A DNA stretch of 64,000 nucleotides from Artocarpus heterophyllus (lineage: Eukaryota > Streptophyta > Magnoliopsida > Rosales > Moraceae). Numbering within the stretch: position 1 is the stretch's first letter; every line of letters starts with the position of its first letter. Positions 28,940 to 40,555 of the stretch are shown here, in pieces. Both the position numbers and the translations under genes were made by a program. The notes below the pieces were generated by a model. That model was given only the letters and a program-made list of their open reading frames with translations, searched no databases and was not told the origin of the DNA. The stretch is from contig CM046350.1 in NCBI GenBank assembly GCA_025403435.1, forward strand, positions 13,607,612-13,671,611, in the 5' to 3' direction.

Positions 28940-29311
28940 TCACGTTGACATGATAACAATAACAACACAAAATTTATATAAAAATAATAACGTTGATATT
29001 GATATTGATGATAATTTAAGTTAAAGCATTCACATGAATCATGACCGGTGCAGGTCATCGCCTAATATTTCTTTTGTCCACCAATCACAATATAATTTTC
29101 AGTTTAGAATTACTCGACCTTAGAATCTCTGAGCAACAATAGTAATTTATTCCGAATAATTTGTTGAAAAAGCAACATGATTGACCAGTCAAGCTATCTG
29201 GGTCAAATAAACCTTCCTAGAAGGAGAAAAGTTTTAAATCAAAAAGAAGCCTCGCCTCTCAAAATCTCGTTGGACTCTGGTTTTTGATTTGATATAGTTC
29301 TACATTAATCA
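28940..29311 (+). promoter_or_regulatory. Upstream region of the fifth kinase copy
   Basis: It carries the family block (CACGTTGACATGATAACAAT) and ends in TACATTAATCAATGAAGCTC at the start codon of the fifth copy. Its left part pairs with 18178-18306 and 19126-19276, and it lacks the hAT insert found there. Confidence 0.5.
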
Positions 29312-29458
29312 ATGAAGCTCATTGTTATCATGTTCTGCTTCTCTGTTATCTGCTTCTACAATTTCTTTGCAGCTGATGACGCCATAAAACCAAACCAAAC
29401 TCTCCTAGACGGCGGCAAAATTCTCGTCTCTAAAGGTGAAAAATTTGAATTAGGATTC

Positions 29459-29856
29459 TGCTAGTAATATAGTGGTTCAATATTAAGGCCCAAAAGTCGC
29501 CCAAATAAAGAAAGGGTCCAATTAGAGTGTCAATTAGGAAGTCGGTTAATTGTGAGCAACTTGATTGGTTGTAGTGATGTATAAAAGGTTTTTTGTTGTA
29601 ACAGAATTAACAGAAAGGAGAGAGAGAGAGAGTGAATAGAAAGGAAAAACAAAAAGGATAGAGAGAAAAGAGAGAGATTGTGATTCAGAATAATCTCTTG
29701 TAATGTTCTCAAAGATTTATGTGTACAAAGCTTTATATGCCTTTCTTGCATTGTTAATGAATTAATTAATAAAATTCATTGTTCAAAGTCAGTGTGTGGT
29801 ACTTCAATTGTTCGTGTGAATGTCGTTCTTATTTCTTGGTTCGTACTTTGAATAAG
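29459..29856 (+). repeat. 5' LTR of Copia A
   Basis: A direct repeat of 36492-36892 with scattered substitutions and a few indels. It begins TGCTAGTAATATAG; the right LTR begins TGTAAGTAATATAG. It holds a GA-rich stretch and the pyrimidine-rich CTCTTGTAATGTTCTC common to both. Confidence 0.9.
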
Positions 29857-29884
29857 TGGCATTAGAGTTTGGTTTGCTGAAGGC

Positions 29885-31046
29885 ATGGTGATGGCAAAAT
29901 TAGAAGTGGAGAAATTCACAAGATCTAACGACTTCAGTCTACAACATTTAAAGATGAAAGCATTGCTTGTTCATCAGGGACTGGATGTGGCTTTGTCCAA
30001 GGAAGCAATCTTAAGGAGGATGTAGTGAACAAGGCTCATAGCACCATTCTTCCTAGCCTTTGAGACGAAGTTCTAAGAGAAGTTACAGATCAAGAAACTG
30101 CCATGGGAATCTAGGAAAAGTTGGTGGCCTTGTACATGAAGAAGTCACTAGCAAACAGGTTATATTTGAAGAAAAGGCTTTAAATCCTCCAGATGGATGA
30201 TAGAAAACCCTTGAAGAAACATGTTGATGATTTCAATCGAATTGTTCTTGATCTTAAGAACATTGATGTGAAAATCAATGATGAAGACCAGGCCATAATT
30301 CTTCTAATTTCCCTGCCAAAATGATATTAGCATTTTGTTGATACAATGCTCTATGGAAAGGAAACTTTGACAATGGTAGAAGTAAAGGCTGCTCTAAATT
30401 CAAAGGAGTTGCAGAAAATGGTGAGACAAAAGAAGATGGTGTTGCTGAGGGCCTGACAATCAGGGGAAGATCTGAAAAGAGAGATTTTAAGCCAAGAAGC
30501 AAATCAAGATCCAAGTCCAAGTTTAAAAGAAAATGTTTCATTTGTCATAAAGAAGGTCATTTCAAAAGAGACTGTCTTGAGAAGAAGACTAAGCCTGCAC
30601 AGAGATCAAAGATTTCTAGAGACGTTGCAAATGTTGAAGAAGGCTGTGAGAGTGCTAAAATAATACTTGTAACTGATACAGATCCAAGCAAAGAATGGAT
30701 CTTGGATTCAGACGGCTCTTATCATATGTGCCCCAATCAAAACTGGTTTGAAACACTACAAGATGGTGAAAGGGTGACTGTTATGCTTGGTAACAACAAA
30801 ATATGTAAGGTGATGGGCTTAGGCATAATCAGGATCAGGATGTTTGATGGCATGGAAAGAGTCTTATTAGATATCAGGTATGTTCCTGAATTAAGGAGGA
30901 CCTTAATTTCATTAGGAATGATAGATCTTGGTGACTATATGTTTAACTATGAAAATGGCAATTTGAGGTTATGTAAAGGGTCTATGGTAGTTATGAAGGG
31001 CCTTAGGGCAAATGGCTTGTGCTCACTAGTTAGCAAGACAGTATAG
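29885..31046 (+). pseudogene. Copia A gag and protease, broken
   Basis: The gag start reads MVMAKLEVEKF with stops soon after. A CCHC zinc knuckle, CFICHKEGHFKRDC, lies at about 30537. The protease motif follows at about 30705 as WILDSDGSYHMCP. The family norm is D-S-G-(A/C)-S-Y-H-M, so the motif is altered at the glycine. Several in-frame stops separate the parts. Confidence 0.85.
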
Positions 31047-31079
31047 GGGGTTCAATTAATGCCATAGCAAATGCAATTG

Positions 31080-31960
31080 ATAAGACAAAATTATGGCATC
31101 AAAGATTGGGCCATTTTAGCTGGAAGAATTACAAAAACATGGGCTGTTATATGGACATAAGGTAGGGTCCTTGGAATTTTGTGAACATTGTGTGATGGTG
31201 AAGGCTAGAAGATAGAAGTTTACAAAGGTTGAACGCACAACAAAAGGGGTTCTTGATTATGTCCACTCAGACCTTTGGGGGCCTGGAAGAGTTGAATCTC
31301 ATGGAGGACCAGATATTTCATTTCAATTGTAGATGATTACTTAAGGAAAATTTGGTTGTATTTGCTAAAGAACAAGAATGATGCTTTCTCTAAGTTCAAG
31401 GAATGGAAGACTCTGGTGGAAACACAAACAGGAAGGAAAGTAAATAAGCTAAGAACTGACAATGGCTGGGAATACTATGCTGATCAGTTTGCCCAACTGT
31501 ATAAAGAGAATAGTATAGCAAGGCATTTTTTTGTAAAGAAGAACCCACAGTAGAATGGACTGGCTGAAAGATTCAATAAAACACTCCTTGAAAGAGCGAG
31601 GTGCATGTTAAACAATGCAAGACTCCCTAAAACTTTTTAGGCAGAGGCTGTAACCACTACAGCCTATCTAATTAATAGATGTCCATCCTCAGCAATCAAT
31701 TTCAAGACCCCACAGGAGGTATGAAGTGGTAAACCAACAGACTACAACAGACTTTAAACCTTCTGCTGCCAAGCTTATGCTCACATAAGGCAAGACAAAC
31801 TTAAGCCTCATGCTCTAAATTGTATTTTCATTGGCTTTCTAATAGGAGTAAAAGGCTATAAACTTTGGGGTCTAGAACCTTGCTATCCAAAGTGTCTCAT
31901 TAGCAGGGATGTTTTATTCAATGAACAAAAGATGGCTAATCTAGTTAGAGCGCCTAAAAC
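31080..31960 (+). pseudogene. Copia A integrase, broken
   Basis: The GAG-pre-integrase part reads LWHQRLGHF, then CEHC. The core shows HSDLWGP (first Asp) and LRTDNGWEYYADQF (second Asp). The later NGLAERFNKTLLERAR holds the catalytic Glu. In-frame stops interrupt it, for example just after FFVKKNPQ at about 31551. It is non-functional. Confidence 0.85.
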
Positions 31961-32982
31961 GTCTCAAGAACCAAAGGTACTGAAGCAGTCATTAGAGGTT
32001 GAGGTAGAGCCTATAATTCCTCTTGCAAGTGAAGATAATAACCAATCCCAAGAGCAAGAACAACATGATCTCATTAATGGTGTAACTCAGTAAGAAGCTG
32101 TCTCACAGTCATACAATCTAGCTAGAGACAAGCAAAAAAGACCTCATAAACCACCAAAGAGGAATGGTCATGAAGAGATGATTGCCTTTGCATTAATGGC
32201 TGGAAATGGTATTGAAGAAGAAAATGAACCACAGACATACTCAGAAGCAATCAAGAGTAGTGATAGTAATCTGTGGTTGAAGGCTATGCAAGAAGAAATG
32301 ACATCCCTTTAAAAGAATAAAACTTGGGAATTGGTAGAAAGACCTCACAATTTAAGAGTGGTTGGATGTAAATAGATTTTCAAGAGAAAGGAAGGAATCC
32401 CTAGAGTTGAACAAAGAAGATTTAAGGCTAGGTTAGTGGCCAGAGGTTTTACTCAGCAAGAGATGGTGGATTATTTAGAAATTTTCTCACTTGTGGTAAA
32501 ACACAGCTCAATCAAAGTGTTACTATCAATGATGGTGCATTTTAACATGTTTCTAGAATAGATGGATGTTAAAACAACCTTCCTACATAGAGAACTAGAA
32601 GAAACTATGTACATGAGACAACCTGATGGTTTTGTTGTTAAAGGTACTAAAAATCAGGTATGTCTTCTTAAGAGATCACTTTATGACTTAAAGCAATCTC
32701 CCAGAATATTATATAAATGGTTTGATGAGTATATGCTGAGAATTGATTTTAGCAGGAGTAGATATGGTTCTTGTGTTTATTTTAAGAATCATGAAGAATC
32801 TAAACCAGTGTACTTGCTATTGTATGTGGATGATTTATTAATAGCTAGTGAGAGCTTAAGTGTTGTTAATAAGCTTAAGAATCTGTTAAAACAAAAGTTT
32901 GAGATGAAAGATCTTGGCTCAGCCAAGAAAATTCTTGGAATGGAGATTCTTAGGAAGAAAGGAACAGGTGAAGTGCATTTGT

Positions 32983-35015
32983 TGTTGGAAAAATAGTATA
33001 TAGCAGAATTTTAAAAATTTTATATCAGAGCATTTTTCAAAACACAAGTTTGACATGCTATATGCATAAATTAACCAGATCTTACTAACCTTTGAATGCT
33101 AAAGAACCCCCACAATGCGTGAAGAGAAGTAACATTCCAAAAGAGCCTCAACCAACTGGTCTTTTTTACTATTCTCTATCCACGATCAGAGTGAGTGTGG
33201 GCTCACATGTACAGCTCTTCTACCAGGTGACTCTCCTTCCAACCAATTGAGAGAACCCAAAGCTAGTGTTCGTAATTTGTGAATAAGAGCTCTCAGGGAG
33301 TTTTTAGCTTCTTACTAATAGAGTATCACTCTTAATCTCTCAACTGATCTGAATAACTATTAAGACTTACTCCCTATTTATAGAAGTTGGGTCTGGCGTC
33401 AGTCTTTATCAGATTAGGTCTCAAAAATTTGAATCAGAATTAAATTCAGATCAATATCAGATAAAATCCACGTAAAACGCGAGATCTTATCCTTCGCGCA
33501 TCGGCAGGCCAATCTGCCTAATCGGCAGGCCTAACTTGCTCCATCAGCAGGCCAAACTTTAGGATCAGTATGCCGAATTGCCGAGATAAAATCTTAACGA
33601 ATCTTTTATTTTCCACCCAAGATTCTATAGGATAGAGTCTCAGTTTTAATTCAAATAACCCAATAGAGAAGTTATCTAATTAAAACAACTTTATCTAGAT
33701 AATCTCTAGGAAAATAAATGAATTCCTAATAATTCTATAAGTTTTTCTTGATCTAATTTATTCAAAAATTAAATCAACCGATAAATAGACAAGAATTATC
33801 AGATCTCAATCATTCAACAAGTTTATCTTGAATCAATTTTATCACAAAATTAATTCAACCGATAAACAGACATGAATTATCTGATTCTTTCAAATTTTAA
33901 CCAATCTAATAAATCTAAAATAAGTCACCAATTATTGAAAAAGTACACCGTATCGTTATAGGATGTTGTGAGCTAGCAAAGAGGACCAAATGCACCTATA
34001 TAGTTTAAGCTCCCAATAATTATGAAACCCAATATCTCAGATATACATTTCATAATTATCAACTTCAACGCTACTCCACTAAAAGCTTGGAGCTACACTC
34101 TCGAACTACATAGAAGTACGAAGCCCGTATAGCTAAGTTTCCATGACATATCATAGTGTATTGTATCCCCATAAGATTATCCATAATCGGCTTAAGGACA
34201 AGTTCTGTCTTACCTTCTCAATTATTTTTATCTTACGTTCTATTATCTCACCATCGAAAAACTTACCATCTAAAGACGGTATACGTTTTGTTACACCTAT
34301 GTATCTAAATGGTTGGGCGCTCTAGTTTTTCAATTATAGGATAACGCACATAAGAGGATATCACTACTCCTAAAGAGGAGCTATGGATTCCATATCTATG
34401 AATAACAAGTCTATACTATCAAGAGTCATACCTCCAACATACCGACATGCATACCACTATTAAGATGTGGGTGTCACCCTTTGGTACATTAAAAGACATA
34501 AGTCAAGACAACGGGCCCACCATTTATCTCAGGATTAAGATACAATACAAATGATTGTCTAAAGTGAATCGATTTACTGAGACAGAATTATTAATCTAAA
34601 TCAATTCACTTTATGTCCTGATCTAATACATTATCACCTATGACAATGTGCCAATATTTTTATTCACGGAGTCCACCTCTGATGGTCATGACAAACCATC
34701 TCCCAATAGGAATATAGACAACATAATAATCTTTACATGAATAAAGCGTCCAACTCTTTTCCCTCGATTGCGGATCTTATGATTTAGACCGTCACCTTAA
34801 GAATCATGCCTGTCGCATAATCTGTCCATCATATGTCCAATTCTTAAAGGTTTAGACCGACAGTCTTAGACTTTTGTTTGCTTAACATACATTCAACAAA
34901 TATGAATGTAAAGAGGACAAGATTTGGCATATAAACAATAAATAAATTCTTTATTGATAAAAATATCTCTAAAAACTTATTACATTTTTACTCCTTAGGA
35001 CATACATATCTAACA
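32983..35015. mobile_element. Solo LTR inside Copia A
   Basis: A 2,033-base insert begins TGTTGGAAAAATAG and ends CATATCTAACA, the TG..CA ends of an LTR. The flanks are TTTGT (left) and ATTGT (right), one base apart. The reading frame of Copia A joins cleanly across it (HL at the left, SQRIYIRK at the right). The layout of its interior (CTCCACTAAAAGCTTGGAGC, then a TTCCATATCTATGAATAAC stretch) is like the LTRs of the Copia element at 53573. No internal region is left, which fits LTR-LTR recombination. Confidence 0.8.
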
Positions 35016-35214
35016 ATTGTCTCAAAGGATTTATATAAGAAAAGTGCTGGCTAAGTTTAATATGGACAAAGCCAAGGTAGTTTCCACGCCTCTTGCACAA
35101 CATTTCAAGCTACGCATGGATCAAGCCCCTGTAGATGAGATTGAAAGGAGTTACATGAAGAAAGTTCCATCCTCAAGTGTTGTAGGAAGCATAATGTATG
35201 CTATGGTGTGCAGT

Positions 35215-35816
35215 TAGGGGTGGCAATTTGGGTTGACGGGTCGGGTTGGAGTCAATGTTTACAAAAATTTGGTTGACACTAACCTGACCCATGACACAAA
35301 CAGGTTGAGAATTCTCAACCTTAACATGACCCGTTTTGATACGGGTTGACACGAACACGACCTGTGCCAACCCTTTTCTTATGTACAGTGTCAAAAAACA
35401 ATGACCCGTGACCCATTTTTGACCCGCTACCCGATTGTAACCCGCAACTCACCTATGACCCACCTACATTAATATATATAACATTAAAAAAAACATAAAA
35501 TTAGATAAGTTTCATATCATAACAACAAGAAAATGAGTGATAAGAGAGATAGGGTTTGATTTTTTAAAGGCTTATATTATATCTAACATACTATTAATCA
35601 TAGGTAATTTTTTTTAAAATTAATTAATTAAACACGAGTTAGTAACGGGTCATTTTAGTGTCAGAATGGTTGACCCGAACACAACCCATTTTTTTGACGG
35701 GTAGTTTTGGGTCGACACTAAAATGACCTATGGTCAAATTTTTTGACACTAATTCACAAAAAAACATGTTGGATTCTTGTCGTGTCATCGTGTCGCAACC
35801 CGCATTGCTGGCCCTA
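35215..35816. mobile_element. hAT-type non-autonomous transposon inside Copia A
   Basis: It begins TAGGGGTGGCAATTTGGG and ends CATTGCTGGCCCTA. The flanks TGTGCAGT and TGTGCAAC agree in six of eight bases. It is a second copy of the element at 50340-50939, with the same dense GGGTTGACACG-type subterminal motifs. It interrupts the RNase H region. No transposase is present. Confidence 0.82.
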
Positions 35817-36491
35817 TGTGCAACAGACCAAACTTGGCTCATTCCCTTAGTGTAATTAGCAGGTTTATGGCAGATCCTGGTAAGCAACACTGGGAGGTAG
35901 TAAAGTGGGTATTGAGGTATCTTTCAGACACTATTAATCTTGGGTTGAAATATACTAAGATGACAACAAATAAAGAAGAAGTAGTGGGCTATGTAGATTC
36001 TTATTTTGCTGGGAGTATCAACACTCAAAAATCTGTAACTATCTAAGTGCTTAAGGTCTTTGGTAATACAGTACGTTGGAAAGCAAATTTGCAACCTATT
36101 GTAGCTTTATCTTCCATAGAAGCCGCGTACCTTACAGCAACTGAGGCAGTTAAAGAAGCTCTATGGCTTAATGGGGTTGTTTATGAATTACTGGTTCAAA
36201 AAATTTCAAATGCTGTGATAGTATATTTTGATATTCAAAGTACAATTTGCTTGACCAAAAATCAGGTTTACCATGAAACAACTAAGCATGTGGATGCGAA
36301 GCTTCACTTCATCAAGGATATTGTGTCAGTAACTGCGCAGAAGATATCAATAGAACACAATCTAGTAGACATGCTAACTAAAGCATTATCAGGAGCTAAG
36401 TTTCATCATTGCTTAAAGATACTAAAGCTTGAAGATATTAAACTATGATCTGTGATACTAGTATGGCTTAATATGGAACCAAGGTGGAGAT

Positions 36492-36892
36492 TGTAAGTAA
36501 TATAGTGGTTCAATATTAAGGCCCAAAAGTCACCCAAATAAAGAGAGGGTCCAATTAGAGTGCCAGTTAGGAAGTCGGTTAACTGTGAGTAACTTGATTG
36601 GTTATAGTGATGTATAGAAGGTTTTTTGTTGTAACAGAATTAACAAAAGGGAGAGAGAGTGAATAGAAAGGAAAAACAGAAAGGATAGAGAGAAAAGAGA
36701 GATTGTGATTCAAACTAATCTCTTGTAATGTTCTCAAAGATTTCTGTGTACAAAGCTTTCTGTGCCTGTCTTGCATTGTTAATGAATTGATCAATAAAAT
36801 TCATTGTTCAAAGTCAGTGTATGGTACTCGAATTGTTCGTGTGAATGTCGTTTTGATTTCTTGGTTCGTACTCTAAATAACAGATTCTTTAG
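36492..36892 (+). repeat. 3' LTR of Copia A
   Basis: A direct repeat of 29459-29856. It starts TGTAAGTAATATAG directly after the polypurine tract and ends CTCTAAATAACA at the target duplication GATTC. Confidence 0.9.
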
Positions 36893-37009
36893 CCCACCGA
36901 ATTCCAATAACCCCTATGTGGGAATATGGTTCAAGAATATTGTACAACTCACAACCGTCTGGGTTGCCAACAGAGACAATCCACTCACACAATATTGCAG
37001 GGCAGATAA

Positions 37010-38029
37010 AAAAATTTAAAGAGAGAAAGAGAGAGGAGAAAAAGAAAAGAAAGAAAGTGATGAAATTAATGCAATAAGAAATATTCAATTGTTCTATACT
37101 ACAAAATTTAGAAATTTGCTCAGTAGTTACAAAATCTCCAATATTCTTTTATTTCTTTTATGTGCTATCCAATAATAGTAGCCATTTGGATTAAAATATA
37201 TACATGAGATAAATTGCTGTGAAATTACAATTATTTTCTATCTTCTACGCTGAATAAAGGTTAGTTTCACTTTTCTTTTTCTATATGCTAGTATCAACTA
37301 CTAAACATTCCTAAAAAAATTTTGCCAACAATTAAGCACATGCCGCAGTGGCTGTTTTGTTCTCCATCAATGTCAAGAAAAAATGGGAAAGACCAAAGAG
37401 TAGTTAATACAAAAGGAAATAAAAAATAAATAAGGAAAATATAAGTTTAAAGCTTACAAGTTTAAATTTTGATAAAAATTACAACAAACGTTTATAAGAT
37501 AGCATGAAATCTAAGAAAAAGATTGACTTTAGACAAGTCAATGCATTCTTAATGGTCCGACGAAATTTTGGTCTGACAGATCAATCACCCAACCAATTAC
37601 ACTAGAGAAAATTCATGTAATTAAGTCAAAAATTTCCTTTGAAACCCAAATAATTAATTATGTGTACTGATTCATGAAGTTTTAGCTAAAATTCTACGAC
37701 ACTATAATTAGAAAATAAACAGTACCATTAAGTACTAAGAGAAATTGTACAAATTCAATTTAAGGTTAGAAATCCTCAATAACGTTTGGGAAATTTTTAG
37801 AAGTCTAAAGCGCGATGTAATCACAAATTATAATTATAAAATTTCTCAATTAATGCATATTTAAAAAGTCTTAATAGCAATAAGACTTTAGTAATAATTA
37901 ACATTATAATTACATAGTTTATGTGCTTCATATATGAAACATGTAGCAAAATTTTGATTATAATAGTATACTTGCATAATTAAAAATAATTATTTTGTGT
38001 ACTAAACTATGTTTTTATGAACTAAGGAA
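37010..38029. other. 3' flank of copy 5
   Basis: AT-rich non-coding DNA. Its first 200 bases resemble the 3' flanks of the other kinases (AAATTTAGAAATTTGCTC, then ATCCAATAATAGTAGCCATT). No gene is seen in the rest. Confidence 0.5.
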
Positions 38030-38398
38030 CTCTGTTACTCTCTCCTTTTATGGGGTCTTTTCATACTCTTAGTATCACGCTGACAAAATAGCAATGACAG
38101 AGCAAAATATTTTCCTTACAAAATCCACTCAAAAATATAAATAGGAAATAAAACCACAAAAAAAGTAATAATAAAGATATTGATATCAATAATATTGGTA
38201 ACAAAGCCTTCACATGGTCCGAGCTTGTCATCGCCTAATATCCCGTTGTCCAATTTCAACGTTATTATTGATACCTATTTCCACTTCACTTTCTAACAAA
38301 ATTTATGTCTCCATTAGGAGTGGCTGGAATGTGTAGTTCAAAAAAAAAAAAAACAAGCTACATGGTAACACAAAAAGGTTGAGTATCATTTTTCTTCC

Positions 38399-38440
<42 letters not shown>

Positions 38441-38540
38441 CACAAAAAGGTATGATTTTTCTTCCTTTTACTATTCTATCAAGCTCTTTATTGTCATGAA
38501 AAGAACTTATTAAGTTGAAATTAAAGAAGAATTCTGTGAG
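38030..38540 (+). pseudogene. Kinase-copy scrap: promoter block joined to intron 2
   Basis: 38030-38340 matches the upstream region of the kinase genes (GAACTCTGTTACTCTC, CACGCTGACAAAATAGCAAT, AGGAGTGGCTGGAATGTGTA). 38390-38540 matches intron 2 of copy 3 (TTTTTCTTCCGGGTA, then CAAAAAGGTATGATTTTTCT and GAAAAGAACTTATTAAGTTG). Exons 1 and 2 and intron 1 are missing between them. The rest is lost to an LTR-element fragment at about 38541. This is another dead copy of the family. Confidence 0.75.
38405..38439. repeat. (AT)n microsatellite
   Basis: About 35 bases of alternating A and T inside the intron-2 scrap. The intact introns 2 of copies 3 and 4 carry shorter AT runs at the same place (13729, 24534). 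Confidence 0.9.
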
Positions 38541-40540
38541 TGGGGCCATGGCTTTGGTCTCGGGTTTTTATACTTTAAAACTCCTTTTTCTCATCTTTTC
38601 AAGGCCTAAGAGCCCATTTTCAAAGCCATGGCCCTCTTCCTTTAATGTTGTTCTGAAAAATGTTCAAAAATCTCCTGCAGATTCTAACTAAAGTAAACCT
38701 ACAAAAAAAACTAAAAACAACTAAATTACTTCTAAAAACACTTAAAAATAAACAAAATAATAAGTTTGGACTAAGCAAAATATTAGCACAAATTCAATTC
38801 ATCAAATTCCTTCAAACTTAAGATTTTGTTAGTCCTCGAGCAAATGAAAGAAAAACAAACAAAACTAAAGCATGACACATGACCGAGCATTGATCCAATT
38901 TGAGTTGCAAATGGGCCTCAAAGATTGTACTAAAGTCATAGCTCAACGAAGGTTCTAATTATTATAAATGTATAGTATTTTAATTTAAAAGTTAATCTTA
39001 CCATAAAAAAATTTCTTTGGGTGCATGTATGTATAATCTCTCCCACTTAACCACCTACAACCTAGATGAATTTATACCAACAATTGAACAATAATGGAGC
39101 TCTAGATTAAGGAACTTTGTGAACTTCATGGGCTTAATTTTTGAATCACTCTCCACTAATGTAGACTTTACAACATCAAGGATCCTTAGGGCTTTATTAA
39201 GCTTGTAATGTGTGGCCGGGCTTAAAGGTAAGATAAAAGATATTATGTGGCTTAAAATCACCCATAAGTACAGAATATATTAAAGGACCTTTCTAAGAGC
39301 ACAATGTACTTCCCATGTAGCACTCCTATCTTCAAACTCAACCCTTTCTTTACCATCCACATTTGTTCACCATTTTTTTTCTTCATTTTCCATTCATTTC
39401 TCTTTTTTCTCTTTTTTTTTCCTTTTTTTTTCAAGTAGATATACCCCCAAACTTACTTCTTTGCATTTATCAATATAAGTATAGGATATAGCACTCTTTT
39501 CTTCTTCTTCTTTTTTTAACTTTGAATAGTTCCCCATGCTCAAAACTCCTCCCATCCTCCCAACTTTGGCATTGCTCTAAATATTTTCCAGAATAATCAT
39601 ATGCCTATGAGTGAAGGGTAAAAGTGGGGAAAACTATTGAATGGCAAAGCTAGAATGTGGGTAACAAAGAAAAAGGAAAAATTAGACTCAAATGAGTGAC
39701 TAGGGATATGTACATATGTATCAAGGTAAGCTCGAAAGACTCAAATGGTCCAAAGATGGCCTAAATCATGCCCCTAATATTATATTGCCTAGGATTTCAT
39801 CTCAAGTGGTTCTCAATTAAGTTCTAGAGTTCAGTTGAGGTCAAGTTTCACTTAGTTAGCATAAATTTTCTCTAAATTATCAAATAATTAAATGATCTAA
39901 ACTCACTTGCTTATTATGTCCAAAGAACCTAAGATATTCTAAGACCAACTTAAGAATTAAGACATACATAAGCACAACAACTACCAACTTCCAAGAACTA
40001 TGTTCAATTTCAATCAAATTTCATATCGTCGGCCTAAGACAAACTAGATCAATACTCAAGACTCAAAGACACAAAACACTTGATGCAAAACATTTTTTTA
40101 GGCAAAATAAACAAAGGCTAAAAGCTTAAGACATAACAAAAACCTAAGCCTAAGATAAAATCCACCCTCAACCTTGAAATGCATATTATCCTCAATGTTT
40201 AATAGATAAAAAGAAAATAAGGTACGGAGGACTTCTCTAAATAATGGAGGTGGTGGCCACTATTCTTCTTCTGATTTTTCTAACACAGCGTTAGTTCCCT
40301 TATGTAAAAAACCATGGAATTGAATGCTCTAAATCTGGGCGTCGGAAAACATATGATGATGAAACTCCAATACGCTAACCCTCCAAACTTGCTCAATGAC
40401 CTAAAAAACAAACATAGAAAATGTTTGCTATTAATTTTTTTTAAAATGAAATTAAAATAAAACTAAAGAAAATAAACTAACAAAAAGTAAAACAAATTAA
40501 AAGAAAAGAAAAAGTTTGAGACAATTGGGTTACCTCCCAA
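38541..40540 (-). mobile_element. Fragment of the same LTR-element family as 19277-21302
   Basis: CAAACTTAAGATTTTGTTAG (38816) and long stretches after it, to about 39240, align with 20844-21302. It then runs on through non-coding, pyrimidine-rich DNA with another ATACCCCCAAACTTAC (39440) to GGTTACCTCCCAAAAAGCGC (40528). No domain-coding frame is seen. It probably comes from the non-coding region of a large minus-strand LTR element. Confidence 0.55.
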
Positions 40541-40555
40541 AAAGCGCTTGTTTCA

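Larger units (their letters stand above)
32262..36448 (+). pseudogene. Copia A reverse transcriptase and RNase H, split by two insertions
   Basis: Reverse transcriptase motifs run from RFKARLVARGFTQQE through MDVKTTFLHRELEE and LKRSLYDLKQSP to LLLYVDDLLIAS (YVDD active site). The solo LTR enters at 32983. The frame resumes at 35017 (IYIRKVLAKFNMDKAK..GSIMYAMVC) and is split again by a hAT element at 35215. RNase H continues from about 35825 (LAHSLSVISRFMADPGKQHW) to DMLTKALSGAKFHHCLKILK, ending at 36448. Further stops are present. Confidence 0.88.
29459..36892 (+). mobile_element. Ty1/copia retrotransposon A, in exon 1 of copy 5, with two nested insertions
   Basis: LTRs at 29459-29856 and 36492-36892 both hold AATATAGTGGTTCAATATTA. 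The target duplication GATTC lies at 29454-29458 and 36893-36897. The primer site TGGCATTAGAGTTTGG follows the left LTR (29857), a degenerate initiator-Met tRNA type. The polypurine tract CCAAGGTGGAGAT precedes the right LTR. Gene order is gag, protease, integrase, reverse transcriptase, RNase H, as in Ty1/copia. Without the solo LTR (32983-35015) and hAT (35215-35816) insertions the element is about 4.8 kb, the normal Copia size. Many stops make it dead. Confidence 0.93.
29312..37009 (+). pseudogene. S-receptor-like kinase reduced to its two ends (copy 5), split by Copia A
   Basis: The start is intact: a signal peptide (MKLIVIMFCFSVICFYNFFA), then ADDAIKPNQTLLDGG and FELGF up to 29458, where Copia A enters with target duplication GATTC. 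After the element (36893 on) the reading continues [16 protein letters not shown] and WVANRDNPL. Near 36988 it jumps straight to the last codons of exon 7 (ACAATATTGCAGGGCAGATAA), out of frame. So about 4 kb of gene, from the B-lectin domain to the tail, was deleted, with a short shared ACA at the junction. It cannot make a receptor. The retrotransposon hit the first exon remnant. Confidence 0.9.

Noticed and set aside
28746..29024. A 92-codon frame before copy 5
   Set aside because: It runs in the wrong frame through a decayed B-lectin exon.
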